DNA of 64,000 nt from Basidiobolus meristosporus CBS 931.73 (GCA_002104905.1 MCFE01000112.1:103008-167007); one strand, 5' to 3'; positions 11,831-24,500 are shown, counted from the stretch's first letter. A program made the numbers and translations. Notes: a model not told the origin generated them from the letters alone.

Positions 11831-14800
11831 ATGTTAGACAAGCAACAATGGAAGAATGCCATGCAGCAAATCCTGGCCCAACTGCAACAGTTACTCCATA
11901 TCCTCAGCCAACAGCAACAAGGAATGACTACCATGGCCCAGAGCCCACAAAGCCCTGTCAAGAGCAACTTTAGTGTGAAGGTCAACTGGTACCATGGCAG
12001 AGTCAATGAAAAACTGGTAGCTTGGCTCTTCCGGATTGAAGAAGCTTTTAAGGCTAAAGGAATTGCTCCAGAAAGTAAGTTGCATTATGCAGCTTTACAG
12101 TGGTACCACATCAAGATCAGGTCGGCCACTATGATGGGATGCTCTACAATCTCTACCTGGGATGAGTTTGTGTTGGAAATTCAGGATGCTTTTGAAGCTC
12201 CTCACCAGCAGACACTACTAAGAAGGAAGTTAAAGACACTCAGACAGAAAGGAATGGTGCAAGAATATATCTATGAGTACAGATGTCTACTTGGACAAAT
12301 TGAAAGAATGGACCTCCTGGATCAAGTTGAATACTTTATTGATGGGTTGAAAGAAAGATCTTATAAGGAAGTGAATTATCAAAGACCTCAGACTATTGAA
12401 GAAGCCATCAAGATTGCCATTGACTATGACTCAGCTATGTTTGGAGTTGGGAAGCCTACAGTGACTAATCAGAAAGGCTACAATTACTATGAAAGAAGAC
12501 AGTCAGAACCAGTACCCATTGAAATAGATGCTGTGCAGAAGAGCCCTACCTCAGAAGAATGCAGAAAGAAAGGACTTTGTTTCAATTACCACCAGCCAGG
12601 ACATATCTCAAAATACTGCCCTCAGAGAAGAAATGGACACCAGTCAATAAGAACCTTCAACCATATTGAGTCCCATGACCACAGTAATGTGGTGGATGAA
12701 CTTGAAGAAGACTTGGAACTCACTTTCCATATGACAGAAGAGTACTTGTCCCAAATGACCTCAAGCTCAGGGAAGCTATTGTACTTAAATGGAGTAATCA
12801 ATGGAGTACCAGCCAAGATCATGACTGACTCATGAGCCTCACAAGAGTACATGTCAGAACAACTTGCCTTGAAAGCTGGAATCAACTCAGAACCTAACAA
12901 ATCAACTTCAGTCTCAACAGCCAATGGGAACTCTCACATAATCAACCGTATTACCCAGCCAGTAAGAATGAAGATCAATGACTATGAAAAAGACTCACAG
13001 GCCTATATATTTGGGAACTGCAAGTTTGACCTTGCACTTGGAAAAACCTGGCTATTTTGTTGCAATCCATCAATCAGCTGTAGAACCCATGCTATTCAGA
13101 TCCAAAAGAACAACAACACTCATGAACTATTACCTGTCAGACTGGATTTCAACTTGGTCAATTCCAATATGTGTGAAACAAGTGAACTTAACAAGACCCA
13201 GATCTGTAGAGCACTTAGAAAAGTTACTCATATGTTCCTCATGGCAGTATTACAGGAGGATTCCTCTACCCCAGCACCCCAGAAGGTCCAGACATCAGTG
13301 CTTTTGTGAAAAAGAAGAATGGAACACTTAGGATGTGCGTTGCCTACAGAGCCCTGAGCTCAGTTACTGTCAAGAATAAGTACCCCATACCTTGGATTGA
13401 TGAGCTTTTGGACCAACTTAATGAAGCCACCATATTCAGCAAGATTGACCTCATGTCAGGATACAACCATATTAGGGTGAAACCAGAAGACATCCCTAAG
13501 ACAGCTTACAGGACCAGATATGGACATTACAAGTACTTAGTCATGAGTTTTGGCCTCACCAATGCCCCAGCAACATTCACAACTCTGATGCAGACTGTCT
13601 TCCAGGAGTACTTAGACAAGTTTGTGATAATCTACCTGGATGACATATTGTTATACAGCAAGACAGAAGGGGATCACTTGGTGCACATTGAAAAGGTCTT
13701 AATGAAGCTAAGAGAAAACAAGCTATATGGCAAGCTAGCCAAGTGTGAATTCTTCAAGGAACACATTAAATATCTGGGACACATAGTGACTAGCACAGGA
13801 GTGACCTTAGACCCTAAGAAGGTTGAAGTTATCAAGAATTTGAACCTGCCCCATAGCATATCAGAACTCAGATCATTCCTTGGAATGGTATCCTATTATT
13901 GGAGATTTGTCAAGTCCTTTGCAAGCATTGCAGCCCCTTGAACTGATATCCTCAAGAAAGACAACACCTACAAGTGGGACATAGCCTGTGAGACTGCCTT
14001 TCAGATGCTCAAGAATGAACTTGCAAAGCTGCCAAGCTTAAGAATACCTGACTTCAGAAAAGAGTTTATCCTGTGCACAGATGCTTTGGATTATGCACTT
14101 GGTAGAGTACTGAGCCAAGAACACAAGGGAAAGAGCTACCCAGTTGCCTTTGAATCCAAAAAACTGAACTCAGCAGAACAAAACTATCTGGTGCATGAGA
14201 AGGAGATGCTTCCAATAATACACTGCCTGAAGACATGGAGATGCAATATTGAAGGAGTCAAATGCACTGTAAAGACTGATCATGCCTCACTCCAGTATAT
14301 ATTTACTTGGAAGGTTCTATTCAGAAGAATGACAAGATGGTGTGAGTACATTCAGCAATTTGACTTGGAGACTGTCTACTGCCCTAGGAAAAGCAACACA
14401 ATTGCTGATGCCTTATCAAGACTAGAACAAGTGGCACAACTCAACTTGGTGCATGAGTCAGATTGGCCTAGCTTATTACCTCAGTATTTGGAGGACCAAG
14501 CCATTCCTAATGAGGTGGATGAAGAGATCAAGAAGATAATCCGGGAGGAAGCCAGCAAATTTGTAGTACAGGATGAAACACTCTACCAAATTGTTGATGG
14601 AAGCCCTATTGCCTAATGTACTTATGTTGCTTGCCTGGATTTAATACATTAGCTACACAATGGATATGGACATTTTGGGATTGAAGGAACCTATAGCCTT
14701 CTGAAAGCCAGAGCATTGTGGCCCAGAATGAAACAAGATATTGAGAAGCTAGTGAAAACATGCCCAAACTGCCAAATCAATCAAGGCCAGCCACATAGAA

Positions 14801-15728
14801 TATCCAAACTCTTCCCTTTGGAGCCTGTAAGACCATTTGGGAGAAGGGGAATTGACTTTATTGGAAGACTGCCAACCACCAGGAAATGCAACCTTTGGAT
14901 CCTAGTAGCAATTGACCATGCTACTAAATGGCCAGTTGCTAAAGCTGCACCAATAGCCAGTGAACTAGAAGTTGCAAGTTTCATTTACCATGAGATCCTG
15001 ATGAAGTTTGGATGCCCTGTGGAGATATTATCTGATAGAGGAGCAAACTTTATGGCAAAAGCATTGGAAGCTTACCAGGAAATGTAGCAGATCAAACACT
15101 TGAAAACCTCAGCATATCACCCCAGAACTAGTGAGTCACTGAACGCTTTAATGGATTATTTGGAAAAATGCTGACCAAGTATGCAAATGGAGCTGTCAGT
15201 AGATGGGATGAGTATATAGATCAAGCACTTTTTGCCTGCAGAGCAAGCATGCACAACACTACCCAACAATTCCCATTTTACTTAGTGTTTGGATGTGAGC
15301 CAAGGATTCCAGGAGATCTCACACAACCCAAGCATACAGACACCTTAGAAGATGAACTCAGTCAGCCCAGTAGTCACCAGCAATTGGAACAAAGACATCA
15401 AGAGGCGCAGGCCAAAGTATCTTGGAGTGCAGAAAAGATGAAGCAGAGATTTGATAAGACCATAGCACCAGAAGCATTGACAGTTGGGAACTTTGTATTA
15501 CTAAGAAACATCACTTGGAAGACATTTGAGCCACAATGGACAGTACCATTCAAGATCATCAGAGAATGTCCATTTGCAACTTACCAACTAGTGGATAAAC
15601 AAGGGAATATCCGGGAAGATTTAGTTCATGGAGACAGACTCAAGCTTGCAAGACTTGCTGACAATACTGAACCACCAAGATATTGGTATCACAAGAAAAG
15701 AGACTCAGGAGAACCCTCTCAACTTTAG
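11831..15728 (+). pseudogene. Broken Gag-Pol of Gypsy copy 2
   Basis: Homologous to the intact polyprotein at 4966-9099 from Gag to the integrase C terminus, but not translatable. Visible lesions: a 21-bp deletion in Gag near 12095; a zinc-knuckle Cys to Tyr change (CFNYHQPGH); a TGA at 12833-12835 inside the protease DSGA motif; a deletion of about 220 bp near 13293 that removes the protease-RT linker; a TGA at 13939; a TAA at 14614; a TAG at 15085; and a one-base deletion near 15130. YLDD in the RT is still readable. Many substitutions are CpG to TpG or CpA relative to the intact copy. Confidence 0.93.
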
Positions 15729-15738
15729 TGGGTAGAAT

Positions 15739-15888
15739 GTTATGATCTACCACTTGAATGTTAAGTTAGATCAGTTTTAGTTAAATCAATTAGTTTTATG
15801 TTTAGCCTATCAGTATATCAGTGTTATCTATCAAATCAGTAATATTAGTTAGCAGATGAATCAGCCAATCCTTATCAGACAGAAATAC
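15739..15888 (+). repeat. Truncated 3' LTR of Gypsy copy 2
   Basis: About 150 bp matching the start of the Gypsy LTR. It ends after GACAGAAATA, where the next bases switch to CTTGTATTAGACTTGTTCC, resembling the MITE tip. Confidence 0.85.
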
Positions 15889-15896
15889 TTGTATTA

Positions 15897-16260
15897 GACT
15901 TGTTCCATTGTACTGTGCCAGGGTGCGCGGCGCAATCCGTGGTTGTAAAGAACAATTGGGCGCAATTTTATAGGTACCAGTAGGCAGTATTGTTCTTGGA
16001 CAATTTTACACTATGTGGGACAATCTTGCACACTATGGCACAATCTGACACAATGAGGTTGGCACAGATGATTGCGCCAACTCATAATGTTTGCATCATG
16101 TGCGCAATTGGATACCACTATTATAGCAGGAAAAATCCAGTAATTGGATATGTTTCTTTGATGTAAATTGAAATAAATGTGTATCACACTATAAACTACA
16201 CTGATACTTACCATTTTGGCTACCATCACTCCAATTGGATGGTATCTCAGTGGTTAATTG
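15897..16260. mobile_element. Possible fragment of a GACTTGTTCC-tipped element
   Basis: TTAGACTTGTTCCATTGTACTG at the left edge matches the tips of the MITE family at 694, 22007 and 23341. The interior has repeated GCGCAAT and GCACAAT-like motifs. No matching right tip was found, so the extent is uncertain. Confidence 0.4.
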
Positions 16261-16672
16261 GCCTAAAAGTATCCTGAAGCTGGCAGCCCCTAATTGGCTC
16301 ATTGACTACTAAACAAGCTACCTGATTTGCCATCAAATATCCCATTTTGCCCATTGAGCAAGTAAATCCCTGAAGCTAGTGACTGGACAAGGTGTCATAG
16401 CTAGCATGTGAGCAGTTGGGTAGGTGCAAAACAGATCCAATAGCTGCACTGGTATTACCAATGATGTATATATATGCAGGGTGTTTATTTATAGGGGTTC
16501 TGTCTCAAATGTGAGACAACCTCGATATTACTTATATCAAAAACTTGATGATCACTGATTTGCAATGGCTCAATTCTGATTGCAAAAAAAATGTTTTGTC
16601 AGGATCATTACTAATAATAGTAATTCATAGCAATTGCATCATCTTCTCCTGGGTTTTTTCTCACAGGAGTTA

Positions 16673-17640
16673 CTACTGAGCATTTGGTAGTGACTCACTT
16701 TGCACACCTATACTACTTCCTTGTTGACTATCAACTTGGCTAAATGTGTATTTGTAGTCAGTATTTTGCCTCCTAGTTGATGGGTGCAATGCTGCAGCTT
16801 GGCTGAGCTGGACTGAGCCAACTGAACTGGCCTGGAGTGCCACACGCTGACACGTTCTTTTACTTGCCAAGGGCTCTGGTGGTTGAGGCACTTCAAGTGG
16901 GTCATCATAAGTCAGTTCACCAGAAGTAACATGCTGATAGTCAGGCAGAACAGCATGCACAGGCACAACTTGATGCGTTGAGATGGCCCTTGGCAGAGCT
17001 CAATGTGATGCTGCTTGATGACGCAACTTGGTCTGCTCCAATGGACTTGTGTCTAAATGAGCAGTTTGGCAAGTTCTGGTAGCTTTGCTCTATAGTGCGC
17101 TCATTGACTCAATGTGGGGCATTCTGGTAAAGGGTGTTAGTGTTGTCTGGGCTGATGTGTGCCGGCGCACTGTGGTTGCAAGAGATGGTAAGGAATCTAG
17201 CAAGGCATGCTGGTGCAATCTTGACAATGTTGCTTGCGGTCTGTATTCTTTCTCCTGAAGCTCATCATCTGATTCCTCAAGGTATTCACTTACCCTCTGT
17301 CTGATACTTTGGTGCTGTTGCCTGGATGAGTCCTATGTATATTGCTCTTGGAAGCCACTTAGCTCTACTAATATATCATGTAGTACATTAGTAATCTGAG
17401 GCAAAAACTCATTCAAAATCTCTTTGGCTCCCAAAGTTGAGGCACAAATGGACACATCCGGCCAGACTGTTCAAATTGCGCGCAAAATTGTTCCCGTGTG
17501 GCTTCTTCATCAAATCCCCTCACTCTGAGCTCATTCTTGCTTTCAATACTTGTCTTGTTAAATATCTTCTTACATACATTGGCTGGCATCTTGATGTAAT
17601 ACTCATGCCACAGATTTCTACTCAAATTCTTCCATCTTTG
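16673..17640 (-). pseudogene. Unrecognised protein remnant
   Basis: Several minus-strand coding-like stretches occur. 17413-17625 reads MSRNLWHEYYIKMPANV... through FEQSGRMCPFVPQLW, and 16673-16966 is a Pro/Gln/Ser-rich tail. They lie in different frames with stops between them. The family is not recognised. The surroundings suggest a decayed transposon gene, but this is not shown. Confidence 0.3.
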
Positions 17641-18175
17641 CCAACTCTCTAGGTATCTAGTTCTGCTAAATTAATCAGTAGTGCTCAAATATCTGTATGA
17701 AGGCTCATTATAGACACTTGGGCCATACTAAAATCATCTGGCAACAACTTGAACAGATCAAACATTGACTTTTCCGGTCCAGACCGTGCTTGTGAGCTGA
17801 GGGATGAGTTTTGTCTGGGTTGTACTAAAGATCAGTTGAGACTTGGTATGGGGACCATAGCAACAGACTTGGATACTAATACAGCATTATATTGGCATCA
17901 ACCTGGTCTTATATGAAATATATATAAAAACTAATGTGATTGTTGAATTTTTCATATATTATGCATGATGCATCTTGGATTGCATTGACACAGATAAGAT
18001 CACATCAATTGCAGATTTCCTATTAGATTATAGACCTATGAGTAAAGCATCTATAAAAGTACCAAGGCATTGTTTGAGGATGATTTTTGCAACATAATGA
18101 TGGGATACATGGCAATTGATGGAGATTTAATCATAATGCATTAAAAATCAGATAAATAATGCAGATCACGTCATA

Positions 18176-18544
18176 TTGAATCAAATCAGCTCCATACAAT
18201 CTTCCACCAATTTTAATATGACTTACTCATCTCAATGGTCTTTTCTCATCAATTCCTTCACTACCACTGGATTTCCTTTTGACACACTGGAGGAGATCTA
18301 TTCCAAGTACTGTGGACCTTCTACACCAACCTACTTAAGGAAATCCCTTGTTAAGCTTCTCTGCTATTACATGAACTATTGCCCTACAAGACTTTATCCC
18401 ACCATCCATGGCAACAAAAGTCCTAGAAACTTTCATTCCCATCTGACAGCAATGGAGAACCACCTTGCAGAGTGTATGAATGACTTAGAGCAAGCTTGGA
18501 ATACTAGGATCAGAAGCTCTAATAGACTTGCATATCCCAAGTAA
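18176..18544 (+). CDS. Hypothetical protein, 122 residues
   Basis: An open frame with ordinary amino-acid composition and no recognised domain or signal peptide. A short motif LVKLLCYYMNYCPTRLYPT is visible. It sits between transposon remnants in CpG-poor DNA, so it is more likely a fragment than an active gene. No clear promoter is seen. Confidence 0.2.
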   Translation: MNQISSIQSSTNFNMTYSSQWSFLINSFTTTGFPFDTLEEIYSKYCGPSTPTYLRKSLVKLLCYYMNYCPTRLYPTIHGNKSPRNFHSHLTAMENHLAECMNDLEQAWNTRIRSSNRLAYPK

Positions 18545-18724
18545 ATACAGAGGAAAGTTATATATAGGACAAAACAGCAGAATAGGTAAGACAGTTAAGA
18601 TATTTCTTAATGCTCAGTATGTTCATACACAAAGACATCCACTGAGAGAAATGTGTCTGGAGCATTATGAAGAGTAAATAAAGCAGGGAAAGCACTATTC
18701 TAAGCCACATAAGTAAGATTGAGT

Positions 18725-18850
18725 AAAATTACCAGCAACTGTATTGTACTACTGGCATCATGGTAGAAATTATAGTGCCAGATGGTGCCATAGAGTGCCA
18801 GATCAATCTGGCACTGTAAACAGGCTGGCACTATTGAACAGAACAAGTCT
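18725..18850. mobile_element. Fragment of a GACTTGTTCC MITE
   Basis: Several AGTGCCA/TGGCACT subterminal motifs are followed by GAACAGAACAAGTCTA at about 18834-18851, matching the right tip of the MITE family. A left tip was not found. Confidence 0.5.
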
Positions 18851-18877
18851 AATGCTCATGGAACAAGTCAAGCGCAT

Positions 18878-19668
18878 TCAGCTTGGCCTTGGTTCCTGAT
18901 GGTCCCATGCTATGCTGGCCTTAAGGTGATGGCATGCTAGACTTCTTACAGCCTCTTGAATATTAGCCCACTCTTCATTATTGCACTCAACAGCTTCACA
19001 GATCTTCAATGTCTTTTGATCTTTAGGCTTTGGTATAAACACCACATTGTCACCCTCCCATGCTGTGATAGGTTTTTCTGTGGGCTTTATCTTTGGGCAC
19101 TGTTGTTGTGCTTCAAAGACTGTGCAGTGTTACTCTGCTGTTACATTGGGACATGGCTCAATTCTTGACTGTGACATTGAGCTACTTGAGTTTCTTCTTT
19201 GCAGAAAAGATAATGCTTTCTCTACCTGGGATATTGATTGTTCTACAGGTATTATCTGCTCATCCTGTTTCTGGACTATATCCTGATTTCTCTGGGCCAT
19301 TGCATCTATCCTAGCAGCCACTGCACCTAATTGCTTCATTAATGCTTTGGTATGAACTGACAACATACTTGCTAATATGGGAGTGGTGATGTTATAACAG
19401 CCACTTGCCAGTCTTCAACTGAGGGTACTGCATTTGCTATATTCTCATCTGCCTGAGCATAATGGTCTGCCTGCGGCTCTGCACAGGTTCTCAATTGCCT
19501 ACTGGACTGAGAGCCTGAGGAGTTTGCATTATTACCTTCAGTGGGCACACTGTCAACATGGGCTTTTTTGGTTGTAGCCCTGCTTGTTGCACTGAATGTC
19601 AAAGCAAGCTGTTGTCCAATGGTTCTTCTGCTGCTGTCAGCAGTGAGGTTTGGTTGGGAACCAGACAA
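18878..19668 (-). pseudogene. Unrecognised coding remnant in at least three frame segments
   Basis: Reading right to left: 19668-19372 is a Ser/Thr/Gln-rich segment. 19366-19130 contains MLSVHTKALMKQLGAVAAR, a plausible coiled coil. A further open stretch of about 85 codons (about 19135 to 18878, no start codon) contains ITAWEGDNVVFIP and ECNNEEWANIQEAV. The three segments are in shifted frames, so at least two frameshifts are needed. The family is not recognised. The downstream end lies next to a MITE tip, so it may be a decayed transposon-encoded protein. Confidence 0.35.
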
Positions 19669-19799
19669 CTTTGCTTTATTTTTTGGCAGCCTATATATGG
19701 AAGTGAGTCAAACCAAAGGGGAAATAGTGTTACATATATGTGTGTATATGGTGCCACAACTTTATTTATAATGCCCACTATGGTGGGTCATCATTGAAT

Positions 19800-20820
19800 T
19801 TTACATTCATGTAGGTGCAATGTCTCAAATACCAGACTCTCTTAAATTCACATAAGTATCAACCAAAAAGTGATATAATAGCATTATGTTGTTGAAGATC
19901 AAACTGTTTGCCCCATGGACAAGGCTACTTTGATTCAATGCCATAAGCAAAGAGAAAAAAGACCATATGGCTATTGTAGCAAGCACGCAGACAGCATAGG
20001 AAGTAATACTAGGATCACGCCCAGTGTTTTGCCACACATGTCATATTTGACCATTCATCAGTCACTACTGTACCAACATTATCTTGCCGGTGTGGTAGGG
20101 TAAACATACCTCCCACAGACAAGTTTATTCATATAGTCATTATGATATACTTATCCATATTTTATCTTATCAGTATTATCCCATTCTTCTTTTGCCAATA
20201 TTATCAGTATTATCCCCATATGACGTTTACCCTGATTAGTTATTAGCATTAGTTATCCCAGATGTTATTCAGCTTTGTGATCAGTAGATGTATCTATATA
20301 AGGCAAGCACCCGTGTCAGTACCCAAGACACATGACCTAGGTCTGTGTTACCATCCCTACCATTTCAATACCATATATGGTATTTCTATGTTGCACAGGT
20401 TTCAGACTACTGATTGCTGATTGGTTGAATGTGCTGTGCCTTTTAGAACCTTCCAGGACATTCTTGGCATATTTTTAGCTCATAGTGATGTCATCAAGAG
20501 TTCCACTGATACCTAGAATCTTCTAGAACCTTGTCATTAGTAATCACTTGGCAATCAGGAAAAGTACTTAAGGGAAAGCAATCCCTCATCAATAAATCAT
20601 CCCTTCTACCAGTAACACTTCTACCTTATTGATTAGCAGTTGATCACTGCACCTGCCTTCAACAGTACATCTCAGACCTGCCATCAAGGAGCTTTTCAGG
20701 GTAGTGCACAAGACACACAGAGGCCTTTGGAGACACTTGGAGCACCTAGGAAGCTAGAGAGGCAGGAGCTTTTACCATAGTGACATATTGACAAAGACAC
20801 CAGCAGTTTAGACACAGAGG
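19800..20820. other. Non-coding stretch, possible transposon flank
   Basis: No gene is recognised. A TATA-like TCTATATAAGG lies near 20292-20302 and AATAAA near 20592. They may belong to the 5' flank of the Tnp2-like element or to an unrecognised LTR. Confidence 0.3.
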
Positions 20821-20823
20821 TTA

Positions 20824-23100
20824 TTGCACCCATCAGACACCTCACACACCTTGAGTTGTGTAGCTTCTCCCAGGAGTACCTCTACACCATCACACCGGCC
20901 AGCTGATGCTTCTGTATTAGCACCTGGCTGTCTTTGTCACCTTGCACAAACTGAGTCAGGCAAGTTTGTGACGCCTTTAGGCTCACCTCAGCCTTCTGAA
21001 TATGGCTTGCAGTGTGATAGCTTTGACAAACAAGACTCACTGATGGATTGTGAGCCTATCTCCCCTAGCAACAGTACCCCGCATGAGCCCAGTCAAATCC
21101 TGGAATGCAATGAGACAACACCCATTGAAACAAATGCCATGGATACTATATGGTGCCAAGTGAGCCCAGTAATCCATCTACTGGTGAATGATGTAAAGTT
21201 GTGGCTAGAGAAGTGGCACATTTCCACCAATATTAGTAATGGAGGCCTTGAGGATTTACTATTACTTCTTGCCAAAATGATTCTGGGATGCAACTTACCA
21301 TGTACATGGTACAAGTGGACTACCGTCATGTGGCTGGCAACATATGACCCAGAGATCATCCTGATACCAGCATGTGTTAACAGTTGCATGGCATTCACAT
21401 CCAAAAATGCTACAATTGCAACGTGTCCAAATTGTCAGGAATCCACCACCATTGAGGGAAAACATTGCTCACACTCTGGATATATTCCAGTAATACCCTG
21501 TCTAAAGAAGCTCATGCAGTCCAACAAATATTGCAAAGCTATAAAGTACCGCACTCAGTATCAATCAAGCGCAAACATATCCAATATATTCAATGGCAAA
21601 CATGACAAACAGCTAAGAAGCAAGGGCTACTTTGAAGGTATGTATGACCATGCCTTTGTCTTAGCACTTAATGGATTCTCATTAAACAAGTACTCTACCA
21701 GCAAATCCTGCTGGCCACTGATTCTCATCAACCTAGATCTACCACCTATCTTATGGTATCAGTGCAAAAATTTGATGGTAGTCTCACTGGTGTCTGGGCC
21801 TAAATTACCATCCAACCTGGATAGCTACCTGTATCCATTGCTAGATGAATTTTGTATGCTTTCCAGCAGGATAACAGTAAATGGCCATCATGTCAAAGTG
21901 CATATTATTATCTGCATTGGAGATACCCCAGCCATCAGCAAGATAGCCAGCTTTTCTGGGCACAATGGACAGTATTGCTGTCAAATGTGTGAGATCCAGG
22001 GGATTAGACCTGTTCCATTGTGCCATTGATCATAGTGCCAGAAAGTGCTGTATATTTTGTTATTAATTTGATATTTCAGGGTCATATGCATGTCAATTTT
22101 GGTCTCAAATTGGCACTGTATGGCACTATCTGGCACTCTGTGGCATGATCAGGCTCTGTCTGGCATGCTATGGCACTATTGGGCACTATGATCAGCTGGA
22201 ATGATGGAACAGGTCTATCTACTCCACAACTCTCACACATTACTATTATCCAAACACCAACACTAAGAACATCATCTTCCCACAGAGAGAACGTACAGCA
22301 GTCAGCATGCAATTGCAGCAAAGTTGGCAAGCTATAAGCCATTGGCTGGAATATGGAATCAATCAGAAACTGGAGATACTTAAGATAGAGGGTATCTGTT
22401 AGAGCAAAAGCTTTCCACTGGGAGCAATGCATTTGCTTTTCAACAATATCCCTATACTGATGACCAAGTTGTACATGGAGCATTTCAAGCTAAATGAGCC
22501 CTTTGAGATACTGGAGAAATTTGAAAGAATTGGCAAGATATTACAGAGTATCCACCACCCTAAGTACTGCTCACAGGCTCCAATCAGTATCCATACGCAT
22601 ATTCAACAATACAAATGCAAAGACTGGATGAACTGGATATGTTTTTATTCAAGTGGTGTTCTGAAGCCATTCCTATCAAGAGTACATTGGAAGCATTGGG
22701 AGTCATATGTGGATATTGTAGGAATATTTATCCTGAAGCAGATCACCAATGCAAACTTGAAACATCTACAGCTGTTGTGCAAGGAGTTTGTAACAGGATT
22801 GGAGCAGCTATACTACAAACATAAAGCGGACATGTAGATCTCTGCCGCCACTGTATCCATTCTCTCCCACATCTGGCTTGGTGTGTGGAGAATATTGGGC
22901 CTTGCTTTACCTTTTGGGAGTTTCCTATGGAGCAGATGTGTGGGGAGATAGGAAGACCAGTCAAGTTGTAGGTACTACCATATCCCAATCTCATCAAGAA
23001 TATTACCTTCAACTCTGTCATGGATGTGATGAGTTGGTACATGAAGGACAGCCAGGAAGAGTTGGAAAATACTGAGGACAGATGTGCACATGGAGACACC
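20824..23100 (+). pseudogene. Tnp2/CACTA (Plavaka-like) transposase, interrupted by a MITE
   Basis: Residues 1-393 of the open frame (20824 to about 22005) carry Tnp2-type landmarks: a CPNC...CSHSGYIPVIP zinc-finger-like segment, YDHAFVLALNGF (where the family usually has a DG), a WPLILINLDLPP segment, and IICIGDTPAISKIASFSGH followed by CQMCEIQG. At that point a 209-bp MITE is inserted. Beyond it the same frame continues (22218-22399) with THYYYPN, as expected after CxxC in this family. Then come a TAG at 22400, a shifted segment (22427-22837) starting MHLLFNNIP, and another with FWEFPMEQMCGEIG. The element is dead. The D-to-N change in the first catalytic-like position is tentative. Terminal repeats were not identified. 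Confidence 0.75.
22007..22215 (+). mobile_element. 209-bp MITE inserted in the transposase gene
   Basis: The tips are GACCTGTTCC and GGAACAGGTC, flanked by TA at 22005-22006 and 22216-22217. The interior has about ten AGTGCCA/TGGCACT-like motifs. Removing the element plus one TA restores the transposase reading frame, which fixes the TA target duplication. It is collinear with the inverted copy at 23341-23549, which has the same length. Confidence 0.9.
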
Positions 23101-23340
23101 TATGCCTATAGCATTAAGAAGCTAAGCAGCCCCAATGCATGGGTAATCAGTTAAGTAATGCAAAGTTGGATTGGGTACAACAAGCAACTAATTTTTATTA
23201 GGAAAGCTCTACCATAGTATGTTGGGTTTCTTGTGGTCACATTCCAACTTTGACACCATTCAATACAGAATTCACACAAATAAGAGCCAGAGCACACCTA
23301 TAAGGGGCACTAGAATCCAGCAGGGAGAAGGAATATATTG

Positions 23341-23549
23341 GACTTGTTCCATCATTCCAGCTGATCATAGTGGCCAATAGCACCATAGCATGCCAGATAG
23401 TGCCTGATCATGCCACTGAGTGCCAGATAGTGCCATGCAGTGCCAATTAGGGATCAAAATTGACATGTATATTACCCTAAAATATCAAATTAATAGCAAA
23501 ATATACAGCACTTTCTGGCACTATGATCAATGGCACAATGGAACAAGTC
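23341..23549 (-). mobile_element. Second 209-bp MITE, inverted relative to the first
   Basis: Starts GACTTGTTCC and ends GGAACAAGTC, with TA on the right (23550-23551) and a decayed TG on the left. Its reverse complement aligns end to end with 22007-22215. It has the same 209-bp length and differs mainly by transitions. Confidence 0.9.
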
Positions 23550-23639
23550 TAGTGGCTAAATACCAAAAAGCTCTTTGTGGATATTCAGGTGGTATCCATG
23601 GCAGAAGTGGTGGCAACCAAGCATATGTTTGCAAGATGT

Positions 23640-24500
23640 ATATGTTACCAGCGGTACAAGGTATATGGCAACTTTGCAAGTATCACACTAAAAAGCCGTA
23701 AAGTTGAGGCAATAGAAGTATATCAACTGTGGCTGGTGTGTGCGTTTGTAGATGTTAGTAAGCAGGAGTCCATAGTATTTTTTGATTCAAACTATATGTG
23801 GAATACCTAAGGAAGTAGTGGGTAAGCAAATAAAGAGGAGTGATTCTACAGTGGAATATATGAATTGCACAAGGGGAGGTAGAAAAAGGATATACCATTT
23901 GGTAAATTGGTATGGTAGCATTATACAGAACTAGCTATAGGCCACCATACTGCCGTTATAATGCTACTGAAAACTTGGCATGAAGCCATCAGAACACCAT
24001 CAATATTTTCGCCATATAAGGCAGTTGGAAGTACTGGCCAGTTAGATCCATTTAAAATAGTTGTAGAGCGCGCTAAGACCGCAACAATACCTTTTAAATG
24101 TTGCAACAGTACCTATTAAACCCTGTCAAGTTTTTATCTTAATTTGGCAGCAAAATTAGCTAGACACCGCTAAGATCCCGTAAAAAAATTGTCAAGAGGG
24201 TCTCTAATTCCAAGCTGCTGGTACTATGATGGTCTCAATGGGATCCTGATGGCTGATCTAGATTGGATCAACCTGCAGGACCAAATTATTTTTCATAGGG
24301 TGAATACACTTCCTAGATGGTGCAGCCCAAAAGATAAAGATCTGCTGTGGCCATAAGAGCCTTGAGTACTTTACTACCTCAAAAATGCTGAGCTGGAGAT
24401 AAGACAGATGGTCCATCTTCTCATACAGCTTTGACATTGTCATCATGTATAGACCTGGTGTAAAACAAGAAAAACCTGATTGCCTCTCCATAAGGTTGGA
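23640..24500. repeat. Dispersed repeat shared with 58.08-58.50 kb
   Basis: Stretches such as AGTATTTTTTGATTCAAAC and TGTGGAATACC, and a terminal GATCTAGATTGGATCAACCTG, recur in the same order and orientation around 58080-58500. No coding content is recognised. Confidence 0.45.

Larger units (their letters stand above)
11404..15888 (+). mobile_element. Decayed Ty3/Gypsy element (copy 2)
   Basis: This is a sister of the intact element at 4540. The 5' LTR is complete (11404-11772) and a TGGTAGCAGC primer site follows at 11774. The interior is collinear but broken, and the 3' LTR (15739-15888) is cut off where a different terminal-repeat sequence begins (ATTAGACTTGTTCC, about 15897). Many CpGs of the intact copy are TpG or CpA here. 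Confidence 0.93.
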
